From the NCBI RefSeq assembly GCF_014639655.1, contig NZ_BMGB01000001.1, forward strand, positions 558,001-622,000: a stretch of DNA of 64,000 nucleotides, read 5' to 3'. Position numbers and translations under genes: made by a program. The notes beneath the pieces are model-generated. The model was not told the DNA's origin, searched no databases, and saw only the letters and a program-made list of their open reading frames with translations. The stretch comes from Conyzicola nivalis (GTDB taxonomy: Bacteria; Actinomycetota; Actinomycetes; Actinomycetales; Microbacteriaceae). This document shows positions 32,589-41,755 of the stretch, one piece after another; the stretch's first letter is position 1, and each line of letters opens with the position of its first letter.

Positions 32589-34181
32589 ATGAGAAATGAG
32601 AATCGCGTGACCGCCAGGATCCCCCCGGTACTTCGACCGGAGCATCCGTCGGCCCGATCTCTCGCCGAGCTCGCGAGCGCGTTCGGTCTCGACCACCGCG
32701 GTTCGCTCGACACTGTGGAGATCACGGGAGTGACTCTCTCCACCGCCGACCTGCACCCCGGCGACCTCTACATCGGCATGCCGGGCGCCCACAGCCACGG
32801 TGCCAGCTACGCCGAGCGTGCCAAGGAGGGCGGCGCCGTCGCCGTGCTGACCGACGCCGCGGGGGCCGAACTGGCCGCCTCGTCCGGGCTCCCCATCCTC
32901 GTCGTCGATTCGCCGCGCGCCGCGCTCGGCGAGATTTCCGCCTGGGTCTACCGCACCAACGAGCACCCGCCGCTGCTGTTCGCCACGACGGGCACCAACG
33001 GCAAGACCTCCACGTCGTACCTGCTCGAGGGCATCCTCAAGCAGCTCGGCCTCGTGACCGGGCTCAGCTCCACGGCCGAGCGCCACATCGGCGACCTCAC
33101 CGTGGTGAGCCGCCTCACGACCCCCGAGGCCAGCGAGATGCACGCCCTGCTCGCCCGCATGCGCGAGAGCGAGGTGCGCGCCGTCGTCGTCGAGGTGAGC
33201 GCCCAGGCCCTCAGCCGCAACCGCGTCGACGGACTGCTGTTCGACGTCGTCGCGTTCACGAACCTGAGCCACGACCACCTCGACGACTACGCCGACATGG
33301 AGGAGTACTTCTACGCGAAGCTCCCGCTCTTCCAGCCCGACCGCGGAAAGCGCGGCGTCGTCTCGCTCGACTCGCCCTACGGCCAGCGTGTCGTCGACGA
33401 GTCGCGCATCCCGCTCACGACAATCTCGTCGACCCCCGGCGTCGTGGGGGAGTGGAACGTCGACATCACGGCCGAGGAGGCCGCGTACACCGCGTTCACC
33501 CTCACCGGCCCCGAGGGCCGTTCGCTATCGAGCCGGGTTCCGATCATCGGCCGCCACATGGCCGCCAACGGCGCGCTCGCCATCGTGATGCTCGTCGAGG
33601 CGGGTTTCGAACTCGAGGCCATCGGCCAGGCCCTCGAGCCGAGCGAGGACAACCCGGAGGGCGGCATCGACGCCTACCTCCCCGGCCGCACGGAGCGCGT
33701 CTCGGGCGACCGCGGGCCCAGCGTCTTCGTCGACTTCGGCCACAGCCCCGATGCGTTCCTCAACACCCTCGATGCCGTGCGCACCTTCACCACCGGCAAG
33801 GTCATCATGGTGTTCGGCGCCGACGGCGACCGCGACGCGACCAAGCGGCACGAGATGGCGCGGGTCGCATCCGAGGGTTCCGACATCCTCGTGATCACCG
33901 ACCACCACCCCCGTTTCGAGAACGCGGCCTCGATCCGCGCGACCCTCGTCGAGGGTGCGGCTCTTGCCGAGCATCAGGCCGAACTGCACGAGGTGAGCCC
34001 GCCGGAGAAGGCGATCCGCGTCGCCGTGTCGCTCGCTCAGGAGGGTGATTCGATCCTCTGGGCCGGCCCCGGACACCAGGACTACCGCGACATCGAGGGC
34101 GTACGCACGCCCTACTCGGCACGCGAAGAGGCCCGCGCGGCCCTGCGCGAAGCCGGCTGGGACGAAGCCGGCCGGGTGTGA
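32589..34181 (+). CDS. murE: UDP-MurNAc-dipeptide ligase MurE, with altered diamino-acid recognition motif
   Basis: Cytoplasmic Mur ligase (530 residues) that adds the third residue, usually a diamino acid, to the peptidoglycan stem peptide. ATP-binding GTNGKTST (135-142), the carbamylated Lys (Lys244 in FYAKLPLF) and G-A-D-G-D-R-D (410-416) are intact. The substrate motif, DDNPR in diaminopimelate-adding enzymes, reads DHHPR here (438-442). Arg is kept, but the Asp-Asn pair is His-His, which suggests another residue than meso-diaminopimelate is used. Microbacteriaceae often have diaminobutyrate, ornithine, lysine or homoserine there. ATG 32589 is used; GTG 32607 is an alternative. Confidence 0.93.
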   Translation: MRNENRVTARIPPVLRPEHPSARSLAELASAFGLDHRGSLDTVEITGVTLSTADLHPGDLYIGMPGAHSHGASYAERAKEGGAVAVLTDAAGAELAASSGLPILVVDSPRAALGEISAWVYRTNEHPPLLFATTGTNGKTSTSYLLEGILKQLGLVTGLSSTAERHIGDLTVVSRLTTPEASEMHALLARMRESEVRAVVVEVSAQALSRNRVDGLLFDVVAFTNLSHDHLDDYADMEEYFYAKLPLFQPDRGKRGVVSLDSPYGQRVVDESRIPLTTISSTPGVVGEWNVDITAEEAAYTAFTLTGPEGRSLSSRVPIIGRHMAANGALAIVMLVEAGFELEAIGQALEPSEDNPEGGIDAYLPGRTERVSGDRGPSVFVDFGHSPDAFLNTLDAVRTFTTGKVIMVFGADGDRDATKRHEMARVASEGSDILVITDHHPRFENAASIRATLVEGAALAEHQAELHEVSPPEKAIRVAVSLAQEGDSILWAGPGHQDYRDIEGVRTPYSAREEARAALREAGWDEAGRV

Positions 34182-35119
34182 TCGTCGCCATCGCCGGCAG
34201 GCGTGCAGCGTCAACCCGCGTCCTGCTGGACGCGTTGCTCGCCGATGTCGCCCACACGTTCACCACCGACCCGGCCGAGGCCGACGTCGTGGTGCTGTTC
34301 GACGCTGAATCCGACCTCGGTCGTCTGCGCGACGAGGTCTTGGTCGTCGCCTATGCGGATGACCCCGCCCTCGCACAGGCAACGCAGCAGCTCGCGGCTC
34401 GGGTCGTGACCTTCGGGTTGGCTGCGTCGAACGACGTGCGGGCCGAGGCGATCGAGTCGACCGTCGATGGCACGGGCTTCGTGCTCGTCTCCGGCGACTC
34501 CAGCGCGCCCGTCGCCGTCAGCGTGCTCGGCGAATCGGTGGTTCCGCTCGTGCTCGCCGCCCTCGCGGTGACGGCCGCGGCGGGCATCCCGACTGCGCAG
34601 TCCATCGCGGCCCTCGCCGGGCTCACCGAGCTGGCCCCCCACGACATGCGCGTCGCGCGCCCCGAGCCCGGGGTCCTGATCGTCGACGACACCGCCGACG
34701 GCTCGCCACGCTCCACCGCCGACGCCCTCAAGGCGCTCGCCCAGTTCACCACCGACGGAACCCGTTCGGTCGCCGTGCTGGGCGAACTCGACCTGCCCGC
34801 ACACGCCGACGCCATCGACTCCCGCGACGAACACGACCGAATCGGCCGCCTCGTCGTGCGGCTGAACGTGTCACGGCTCATCGTCGTCGGGCAGTCGGCA
34901 CGCCACATCCATAACGCTGCCGGCCTCGAAGGTTCGTGGGACGGGGAGTCGGTGCTCGTCGATACCCTCGATGAGGCATACGATTTGCTGCGGGACACCG
35001 AGCTCTCATCGAGCCGCACCGAACCAGTGGTGCTGCTCGTGAAGTGCGGCGCATCCGCGAATCCCGGCGACCTGGTAGACAGACTTGCCCTCACCACACG
35101 ATCAAGAAGGGCGACCTAA
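34178..35119 (+). CDS. Truncated, P-loop-less MurF-like protein (probable Mur-ligase pseudoenzyme)
   Basis: It occupies the murF position between murE and mraY, and its C-terminal two thirds align by eye with MurF: V-P-L-V-L-A-A-L-A-V-T-A-A-A-G-I-P, then VLIVDDTADGSPRSTADALKAL in place of the MurF I-D-D-x-Y-N-A-N-P, then SVAVLGELD and LLVKCGASANPG in place of the V-K-G-S-R-G loop. The product is only 313 residues (MurF has about 450-480). It has no N-terminal UDP-MurNAc-binding domain, and its start AIAGRRAASTRVLLDAL looks like a decayed G-x-N-G-K-T-S-T loop without the Lys. It overlaps murE by four bases and ends one base from mraY, and the frame is clean, so it is expressed and not a fresh pseudogene. 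An active MurF must then be encoded elsewhere. Confidence 0.72.
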   Translation: MIVAIAGRRAASTRVLLDALLADVAHTFTTDPAEADVVVLFDAESDLGRLRDEVLVVAYADDPALAQATQQLAARVVTFGLAASNDVRAEAIESTVDGTGFVLVSGDSSAPVAVSVLGESVVPLVLAALAVTAAAGIPTAQSIAALAGLTELAPHDMRVARPEPGVLIVDDTADGSPRSTADALKALAQFTTDGTRSVAVLGELDLPAHADAIDSRDEHDRIGRLVVRLNVSRLIVVGQSARHIHNAAGLEGSWDGESVLVDTLDEAYDLLRDTELSSSRTEPVVLLVKCGASANPGDLVDRLALTTRSRRAT

Positions 35120-36253
35120 ATGATCGCGCTCCTCACGGGGGCGGGCTTCTCGCTCATCTTCACGCTGCTCACCACACCGCTGTTCATCAAGCTGTTCAAC
35201 CGCATCGGGTGGGGCCAGTTCATCCGCGACGACGGCCCCCAGTCGCACCACGCCAAGCGCGGCACACCGACGATGGGCGGCATCGTCTTCATCATCGGCG
35301 CGGTGCTCGGCTACTTCGTCGGTCACCTCGTCGCGGACGCGCCGTTCACGCTCGTCGCGTTCCTCGTGATGTTCCTCATGGTGGGCCTCGGTGCCGTCGG
35401 CTTCCTCGACGACTTCCTGAAGACGCGCAACCAGCGCAGCCTCGGCCTCGGTGGCTGGTCGAAGATCCTCGGCCAAGTGATTGTCGCAGCGATCTTCGCC
35501 GCGATCGCGCTGAACTTCCCCGACGAGAACAATCTGACCCCGGTCTCCAAGATGCTCGACGGGGTGCAGCACACCTACATCTCGTTCGTGCGTGACATCG
35601 AGTGGCTCGACTTCGCGACCTTCGGCCTGATCGGCGGCGGGATCCTGTTCGCCCTCTGGTCGATCATCATCGTGGTGAGCGCCTCGAACGGCGTCAACGT
35701 CGCCGACGGTCTCGACGGCCTGGCAACCGGGGCCTCGATCCTTGCCATCACGTCGTACATCTTCATCGGCTTCTGGCAGAACAACCAGTCGTGCTTCAAC
35801 CCCAATGTCTACGACGACGTCGACCTCGCGTTCAAGTGCTACCAGGTGCGTGACCCGCTCGACCTCGCCGTCATCGCGGCGTGCATCGTGGGAAGCCTCA
35901 TCGGATTCCTCTGGTGGAACACCAGCCCCGCGCAGATCTTCATGGGCGACACCGGCTCGCTCGGCCTCGGCGGCGCCCTCGCGGCCCTCGCGATCCTCAC
36001 CCGCACCGACCTCCTCCTCGTGTTCATCGGCGGCCTGTTCCTCATCGTCACCGGTTCGGTGATCCTGCAGCGGGCATACTTCAAGATCACCAAGGGCAAG
36101 CGCATCTTCCTGATGAGCCCCCTCCACCACCACTTCGAACTCAAGGGCTGGGCCGAGATCACCGTCGTGGTGAGGTTCTGGATTATCGCGGGCCTCTTCG
36201 TCGCCGCCGGCGTCGGAATCTTCTACCTCGAATGGGCGACAGCGCGACCGTGA
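35120..36253 (+). CDS. mraY: Phospho-N-acetylmuramoyl-pentapeptide-transferase
   Basis: Integral membrane enzyme (377 residues, about ten spans) that makes lipid I from UDP-MurNAc-pentapeptide and undecaprenyl phosphate. The catalytic aspartate clusters are seen in FLDDFLK near residue 100 and in [10 protein letters not shown] near 192, and in [12 protein letters not shown] near 276. The HHHFE motif near 336 is intact. AGAAGGG lies eight bases before the ATG, which directly follows the stop of the MurF-like gene. A hydrophilic loop of about 40 residues after 215 (with two Cys) is longer than in E. coli. Confidence 0.96.
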   Translation: MIALLTGAGFSLIFTLLTTPLFIKLFNRIGWGQFIRDDGPQSHHAKRGTPTMGGIVFIIGAVLGYFVGHLVADAPFTLVAFLVMFLMVGLGAVGFLDDFLKTRNQRSLGLGGWSKILGQVIVAAIFAAIALNFPDENNLTPVSKMLDGVQHTYISFVRDIEWLDFATFGLIGGGILFALWSIIIVVSASNGVNVADGLDGLATGASILAITSYIFIGFWQNNQSCFNPNVYDDVDLAFKCYQVRDPLDLAVIAACIVGSLIGFLWWNTSPAQIFMGDTGSLGLGGALAALAILTRTDLLLVFIGGLFLIVTGSVILQRAYFKITKGKRIFLMSPLHHHFELKGWAEITVVVRFWIIAGLFVAAGVGIFYLEWATARP

Positions 36254-37800
36254 CGGATCTGACAACACTCACGAGCTGGCACTCCGACTGGGAGGGCCTG
36301 CGCGTAGCCGTGCTGGGGCTCGGGATGACCGGGTTCGCCGCGGCAGACACGCTCGTCGAACTCGGCGCCGAGGTGCTCGTCGTCGCGGCCAGCGCTCCCG
36401 CGGAGACGGCCGACCTGCTCGACGTGATCGGCGCCGAGCTCTTGCACGAGCCGAACCTCGATACCGTTCCGCAGCGGCTCGCCGACTTCGCCCCCGAACT
36501 CGTGATCGTCTCGCCGGGCTTCCACCCCGACCACGCCCTCCTGTTGTGGGCGGCGGCCGCGGGCATCGCCGTATGGGGCGACATAGAACTCGCCTGGCGG
36601 GTGCGCGACAAGGTGCGCGCCGCCGAGTGGATCACCGTCACCGGAACCAACGGCAAGACCACGACCGTGCAGCTCACGGCCCACCTGCTCGCCACGGCCG
36701 GCCACCGCGTCGCCGCGGTGGGCAACATCGGGGTACCCGTGCTCGACGCGGTGCGCGACCCGATCGGCTTCGACGTGCTCGTCGTCGAGCTGTCGAGCTA
36801 TCAGCTGCACTGGATCAACCAGACTCCCGAGGGGGCGATCTCGCCGTTCGCGAGCGTCTGCCTGAACCTCGCGGACGACCACCTCGACTGGCACGGCTCG
36901 GCCGACGCCTACGCCGCGGCCAAGGGCAAGGTCTACGACAACACGCGCGTCGCCTGCGTCTACAACCTCGACGACGACGCGACGCGGCACATGGTCGAAG
37001 AGGCCGACGTGGTCGAAGGATGCCGCGCCATTGGCTTCGGACTCGGTGCGCCCGGCCCCAGCGACCTCGGCATCGTCGACGGCATCATCGTGGACCGTGC
37101 GTTCCACGACGACCGCCGCAACTCCGCGTTCGAGCTCACCACCCACGGCGAGTTGGCGCAGGCGGGACTCACGGCGCCGCACTCCGTTGCGAACGTGCTC
37201 GCGGCATCCGCCCTCGTGCGCGCCTTCGGGGTCGCCCCCGCGGTCGTCCGCGAGGCCATCGCGACCTTCCGAATCGACCACCACCGCACCGAGACGGTGC
37301 TCGAGTCCGACGGCGTGCTCTGGGTCGACGACTCCAAGGCCACCAATCCGCACGCTGCGCAGGCCGCCCTGCTCGCGTTCGACCCGATCGTCTGGGTCGT
37401 CGGCGGACTGCTCAAGGGCGTCGACATCGACCCGCTCGTCGAACAGAACGTCAAGCGGCTGCGGGCCGCGATCATCATCGGCGAGGATCGGCTGGCGCTT
37501 CGCTCGGCATTCGCGCGACACGCGCCCTCCCTCCCGGTGTTTGAGGTTCAGGCAACCGAGACTGATGGGGTAATGCCGCAGGTCGTGCGATTCGCGATCG
37601 CGGCCGCTCAGCCCGGCGACACGGTCCTCCTGGCACCGGCCGCAGCATCCATGGACCAGTTCGACAGCTATTCCGACCGCGGCAGACAGTTCGCCGCAGC
37701 GGTGCACGACCAGACGAGAACCACGAACCCAGGAGGTGCAGCGGATGACGACGACACGCGATCCGGGCACGAACCGGGCCCGGACACCACGGCCGCCTGA
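36250..37800 (+). CDS. murD: UDP-N-acetylmuramoyl-L-alanine--D-glutamate ligase
   Basis: Cytoplasmic Mur ligase that adds D-glutamate to UDP-MurNAc-L-alanine. The 516-residue product has the N-terminal Rossmann fold ([13 protein letters not shown] near 19-31), ATP-binding GTNGKTTT (132-139), VELSSYQL, and the C-terminal [12 protein letters not shown] motif typical of MurD. The GTG at 36250 overlaps the mraY stop (GTGA); an in-frame ATG at 36232 would add six residues. The Ala/Asp/Thr-rich last 25 residues overlap the ftsW start region by 56 bases. Confidence 0.95.
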   Translation: MTDLTTLTSWHSDWEGLRVAVLGLGMTGFAAADTLVELGAEVLVVAASAPAETADLLDVIGAELLHEPNLDTVPQRLADFAPELVIVSPGFHPDHALLLWAAAAGIAVWGDIELAWRVRDKVRAAEWITVTGTNGKTTTVQLTAHLLATAGHRVAAVGNIGVPVLDAVRDPIGFDVLVVELSSYQLHWINQTPEGAISPFASVCLNLADDHLDWHGSADAYAAAKGKVYDNTRVACVYNLDDDATRHMVEEADVVEGCRAIGFGLGAPGPSDLGIVDGIIVDRAFHDDRRNSAFELTTHGELAQAGLTAPHSVANVLAASALVRAFGVAPAVVREAIATFRIDHHRTETVLESDGVLWVDDSKATNPHAAQAALLAFDPIVWVVGGLLKGVDIDPLVEQNVKRLRAAIIIGEDRLALRSAFARHAPSLPVFEVQATETDGVMPQVVRFAIAAAQPGDTVLLAPAAASMDQFDSYSDRGRQFAAAVHDQTRTTNPGGAADDDDTRSGHEPGPDTTAA

Positions 37801-39211
37801 GCCGACTGAGTCGAACGAACCGAACGGTTCGAACCGGCGAACGGCTCCGCCCAAGACCGACTCGCCCAAGACCGACTCGGGGCCGGCCGTCGTCGTCGGA
37901 GTGCGCAAGCTGTTCCAGGCGGAGACACCCAACTACTTCCTGCTGCTCGGCACCACGATCTTCCTGGTGGCCTTCGGGCTCGTGATGGTGCTGTCGTCGT
38001 CGTCGGTGGAGTCGCACCTCGAGAGCGACGACTTCTTCGCCTCGTTCTCGAAGCAGGGCCTCTTCGCGCTGATCGGCGTGCCGTTTATGCTCGTCGCCTC
38101 CCGCATGCCGATCACCTTCTGGAAGCGCTGGGCCTGGCCCGCGATCTTCGTCGGCATGGGCCTGCAGCTGCTCGTCTTCGTGCCGGGAATCGGCTGGGGC
38201 TACGGCGGCAACCAGAACTGGATCCGGATCGGTAACATCAGCGCGCAGCCCTCCGAGGTCCTGAAGCTGGCCGTGATCGTCTGGATCGCCTTCATCCTCA
38301 CCACCAAGCCGGGCGTTATGGGCAACTGGAAGCAGCTGGTGCTCACCATCGGCCCCGTCGCGGGCGCGGCCATCGGCCTCGTGCTGTTCGGCCAGGACCT
38401 CGGCACCGTGGTCGTCATGGCGCTGATCGTCTACGCCTGCCTCTTCATCGCGGGCGTCAAACTCAGCTGGCTCGTGACCTCCGCGGTGCTCATCGGCACC
38501 TTCGGCATCCTCTTCGCCTTCTCCGGCGAGTCCCGCACCGAGCGCATCAACGCCTGGATCAACGGCTGCACCACCGCCCAGTACGAGACCTTCTGCTGGC
38601 AACCGACACACGGCAAGTGGGCGCTCGCGTCCGGCGGCTTCTTCGGCGTCGGGCTCGGCAACTCCAAGGCCAAGTGGTCGTGGCTGCCCGAGGCGGACAA
38701 CGACTACATCTTTGCGATCATCGGCGAAGAACTCGGCCTCATCGGCGCGGTCGTGGTGCTCGTGCTGTTCATCGTGCTGGCCTTCGCGTTCATCCGCGTC
38801 ATCCGCTCGAACAACGACCCCTTCGCGCGCATCGTAACCGCGGGCGTCGGCATCTGGATCGTCGGACAGGCTTTCATCAACATCGCCGTGGTGCTCGGCG
38901 TGCTCCCGGTGCTCGGGGTGCCGCTGCCGCTCATCTCCGCCGGCGGGTCCGCGCTCATCGCGACGCTGCTCGCTATCGGTGTGGTGCTGTCGTTCGCGCG
39001 GGAACCGTCGACCGCTCCCGATGCGCCCCTCGCTCCCGGCCCGCGCACCGCCGGCTCCCCGCGCGGGCGTCGACAGACCCCGCAGGCCCCGACGGTCGCG
39101 CAGACCCCGGCCGAACGCTCGCGCCTCGCTGCCGCCGAGCGCGCCCGAAGCTCCCAGCGCGCGCAGGCCTCGCAGCGCACCCAAGCCTCACAGAATCGAA
39201 CCACCCGTTGA
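37745..39211 (+). CDS. ftsW: Lipid II polymerase FtsW (SEDS family)
   Basis: SEDS-family peptidoglycan glycosyltransferase, partner of FtsI at the septum. The 488 residues have a disordered basic N-terminal tail of about 55 residues, ten membrane spans, and the family blocks GNQNWIRIG, Q-P-S-E-x-x-K, the large extracellular loop with two Cys (NGCTTAQYETFCWQPTHG), and PLISAGGSALIATLL near the end. The catalytic Asp region is PEADNDYIFAIIGEELG. A C-terminal tail of about 75 residues is Arg/Ala/Ser/Gln-rich. ATG 37745 has a perfect AGGAGG eight bases upstream, inside murD. Confidence 0.95.
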   Translation: MTTTRDPGTNRARTPRPPEPTESNEPNGSNRRTAPPKTDSPKTDSGPAVVVGVRKLFQAETPNYFLLLGTTIFLVAFGLVMVLSSSSVESHLESDDFFASFSKQGLFALIGVPFMLVASRMPITFWKRWAWPAIFVGMGLQLLVFVPGIGWGYGGNQNWIRIGNISAQPSEVLKLAVIVWIAFILTTKPGVMGNWKQLVLTIGPVAGAAIGLVLFGQDLGTVVVMALIVYACLFIAGVKLSWLVTSAVLIGTFGILFAFSGESRTERINAWINGCTTAQYETFCWQPTHGKWALASGGFFGVGLGNSKAKWSWLPEADNDYIFAIIGEELGLIGAVVVLVLFIVLAFAFIRVIRSNNDPFARIVTAGVGIWIVGQAFINIAVVLGVLPVLGVPLPLISAGGSALIATLLAIGVVLSFAREPSTAPDAPLAPGPRTAGSPRGRRQTPQAPTVAQTPAERSRLAAAERARSSQRAQASQRTQASQNRTTR

Positions 39212-40311
39212 CCACCTATCTCCTCGCGGGCGGTGGAACGGCCGGACACGTCAACCCGCTCCTGGCCACCGCCGACCGCATCGTCGACCGTCACCCCGAA
39301 TCATCCGTTCTCGTGCTCGGAACCAAGGAGGGACTCGAGGCGCGCCTCGTGCCCCTGCGTGGCTATGAACTGCTGACAATCGCCCGACTGCCCTTCCCCC
39401 GGCGACCGAACGCGGCCGCGCTGCGCTTCCCGAAGGCGTTCGCGAATGCCGTCGCCGAGACGCGGGCCATCATCCGCGACCGCGGGGTCGACGTCGTCGT
39501 CGGGTTCGGCGGGTACGCCTCCGCGCCGGCCTACATCGCGGCCTGGCGCGAGAAGGTGCCCCTTGTCGTGCACGAGGCCAACGCCAAGCCGGGCATCGCC
39601 AACCGGCTCGGCAGCTGGGTCACCGACTACGTCGGCGTCGCGTTCGCCTCCACCCGGCTGCGCCATCGCCGCCTCGTCGGCATGCCGTTGCGTCGCGAGG
39701 TCGAGACCCTGGACCGTCACGCCGAGCGCGCCGCCGCGATCCGATACTTCAAGTTGGATGAAACGAAGCCCACGCTTCTCGTGACGGGCGGCTCGAGCGG
39801 CGCCCGCAGCGTCAACGCCACCGTGTCCAACGCCATCGCCCTCATCCTCGGGGCCGGTTGGCAGGTCGTGCACATCGCGGGTGCGAAGTCCGAGGTCGTC
39901 GACCCCGGGCTCGCCGGGTACCGGCTGCTGAAGTACTGCGACCGCATGGAGCTCGCGATGGCCGTCGCCGACCTCGCCGTCTCGCGTGCCGGTTCGGCGA
40001 CCGTCAGCGAATTCTCGGCCGTCGGCGTTCCCGCGGTCTACGTTCCGTACCCGGTGGGCAACGGCGAGCAGCGGTTCAACGCGGCCGACGCGGTCGCCGC
40101 CGGGGGAGCACTGCTCGTCTCCGACGCCGACTTCACCCCCGACTGGGTGCTCTCGATGCTCGTGCCGCTGTTGCTCGACCGCGCGCTCATCGCCGAGATG
40201 GCTGCAAGCGTCACGAGCGTCGGTATGCTCGACGGCGCCGACCGCATGGTCGACCTCATCGATGTGGCCCTGACCGACACGGCCCTGACCGAGCCCACAG
40301 CAGAGAAGTAA
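39208..40311 (+). CDS. murG: UDP-GlcNAc transferase MurG (lipid II synthase)
   Basis: Membrane-associated glycosyltransferase (GT28, 367 residues) that converts lipid I to lipid II. It shows the first glycine loop [12 protein letters not shown] at the N-terminus, the second [14 protein letters not shown] near 103, [11 protein letters not shown], and the C-lobe [12 protein letters not shown] and [11 protein letters not shown] for UDP-GlcNAc. The start is TTG at 39208, overlapping the ftsW stop (TTGA); no other start gives a complete first loop. Its 3' end contains a promoter-like element for murC (CTGACC, 18 bases, TAAAAT). Confidence 0.95.
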   Translation: MTTYLLAGGGTAGHVNPLLATADRIVDRHPESSVLVLGTKEGLEARLVPLRGYELLTIARLPFPRRPNAAALRFPKAFANAVAETRAIIRDRGVDVVVGFGGYASAPAYIAAWREKVPLVVHEANAKPGIANRLGSWVTDYVGVAFASTRLRHRRLVGMPLRREVETLDRHAERAAAIRYFKLDETKPTLLVTGGSSGARSVNATVSNAIALILGAGWQVVHIAGAKSEVVDPGLAGYRLLKYCDRMELAMAVADLAVSRAGSATVSEFSAVGVPAVYVPYPVGNGEQRFNAADAVAAGGALLVSDADFTPDWVLSMLVPLLLDRALIAEMAASVTSVGMLDGADRMVDLIDVALTDTALTEPTAEK

Positions 40312-40314
40312 AAT
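40285..40314 (+). promoter_or_regulatory. Possible internal promoter for murC-ftsQ
   Basis: CTGACC (40285-40290) and TAAAAT (40309-40314) are separated by 18 bases, and the second element ends eight bases before the murC ATG. This could give a leaderless murC message within the cluster. Predicted from sequence alone. Confidence 0.5.
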
Positions 40315-40322
40315 CGAGACCG

Positions 40323-41747
40323 ATGATCTATCCTGACTTTTCCCAGCCGCTCCCCGGCGACCTCGGCCCCGTGCACTTCGTCGGCATCGGCGGCTCGGGA
40401 ATGAGTGGTATCGCCCGACTCTTCCTCGCCGCCGGACACACGGTGACCGGCTCCGACCGCAGCGAGAACCACAACACCGAGGCACTGCGCGCGCTCGGCG
40501 CCACGGTGCACATCGGCCACGCCGCCGCCAACCTCGGCGACGCCGACGCGCTCGTCTTCACCGGTGCGCTCTGGCCCGACAACCCCGAGTACCTCGCGGC
40601 GGTCGAGCGGGGCATCCCGGTCCTCCACCGCTCGCAGGCGCTCGCGTGGCTCATCAGCGGACAGCGCCTCATCGCGGTTGCCGGAGCCCACGGCAAGACC
40701 ACCTCGACGGGCATGATCATCACCGCCCTGCTCGAGACGGGTGCCGACCCGAGCTTCGTCAACGGCGGTGTCATCCAGTCGATCGGTACGAGCGCCGCGG
40801 CGGGCAGCGGCGAGCTCTTCGTGATCGAGGCCGACGAGTCCGACCGCTCGTTCCTCCTCTACGACAAGGCGGTCGCCCTCGTCACGAACGTCGACGCCGA
40901 CCACCTCGACCTCTACGGTTCGCACGAGGCGTTCGACGATGCCTTCGTCGAATTCACCTCGACCGCGCGCGAGCTCGTCGTCATCTCGAGCGACGACCCG
41001 GGCGCCGTGCGGGTCACCCGCGCGCTGCGGGAGAAGGCCGACGCTCCGCGCATCCTGACCTTCGGCGAAGACGCCGCGTCCGACGTGCGCCTGCACTCGA
41101 TCGTGGCCGACGGCCCGGTCTCGTTCAGTCTCGCCTGGCAGGGCGTCGACTACGCGGCCCGCCTGCGGGTGCCGGGCGTTCACAACGCCCTCAACGCGGC
41201 TGGTGCCTTCGCCGCCCTCGTCGGCCTGGGATTCGAGCCGGAAGCGACGCTCGCCGGCATCGAGGCGTTCGGCGGCACCGAGCGCCGCTTCGAGCTGCAC
41301 GGCGTCGTGCGGGGCGTGAGCGTCTACGACGACTACGCCCACCACCCGACCGAGGTGGCCGCGGCCCTGTCCGCCGCCCGCAGCGTGGTGGGGGAGGGCA
41401 GGCTCATCGCGATCCACCAGCCCCACCTCTACAGCCGCACCCAGCTCATGGCCGGCGACTTCGCCCGGGTCTACGAGCAGCTGGCCGACCAGACCATCGT
41501 GCTCGACGTCTTCGGTGCGCGCGAAGACCCGATCGAGGGCGTCACCGGCGCCCTCGTCTCCGAGCGTTTCAGCGACGCCGGGCGGGTCGACTACCTCCCC
41601 GACTGGCAGCAGGCGGCCGACCGCGCCGCGGCGATCGCCCGCCCGGGCGACATCATCATGACGCTCAGCTGCGGGGACGTGTACCGCATCGTGCCGCAGG
41701 TGCTCGAGGCGCTCGCGCAGCCGGCCACCGCGGCGAACCAGGGCTAG
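40323..41747 (+). CDS. murC: UDP-N-acetylmuramate--L-alanine ligase
   Basis: First Mur ligase of stem-peptide synthesis (474 residues); it adds L-alanine to UDP-MurNAc. The N-terminal nucleotide-sugar fold GIGGSGMSG (21-29), the ATP loop GAHGKTTST (121-129), V-I-E-A-D-E-S-D and the C-terminal DDYAHHPTE and QPHLYSRT blocks are intact. ATG 40323 has no strong ribosome site but has TAAAAT eight bases upstream. ftsQ follows after eight bases. Confidence 0.96.
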   Translation: MIYPDFSQPLPGDLGPVHFVGIGGSGMSGIARLFLAAGHTVTGSDRSENHNTEALRALGATVHIGHAAANLGDADALVFTGALWPDNPEYLAAVERGIPVLHRSQALAWLISGQRLIAVAGAHGKTTSTGMIITALLETGADPSFVNGGVIQSIGTSAAAGSGELFVIEADESDRSFLLYDKAVALVTNVDADHLDLYGSHEAFDDAFVEFTSTARELVVISSDDPGAVRVTRALREKADAPRILTFGEDAASDVRLHSIVADGPVSFSLAWQGVDYAARLRVPGVHNALNAAGAFAALVGLGFEPEATLAGIEAFGGTERRFELHGVVRGVSVYDDYAHHPTEVAAALSAARSVVGEGRLIAIHQPHLYSRTQLMAGDFARVYEQLADQTIVLDVFGAREDPIEGVTGALVSERFSDAGRVDYLPDWQQAADRAAAIARPGDIIMTLSCGDVYRIVPQVLEALAQPATAANQG

Positions 41748-41755
41748 CGGCAACG

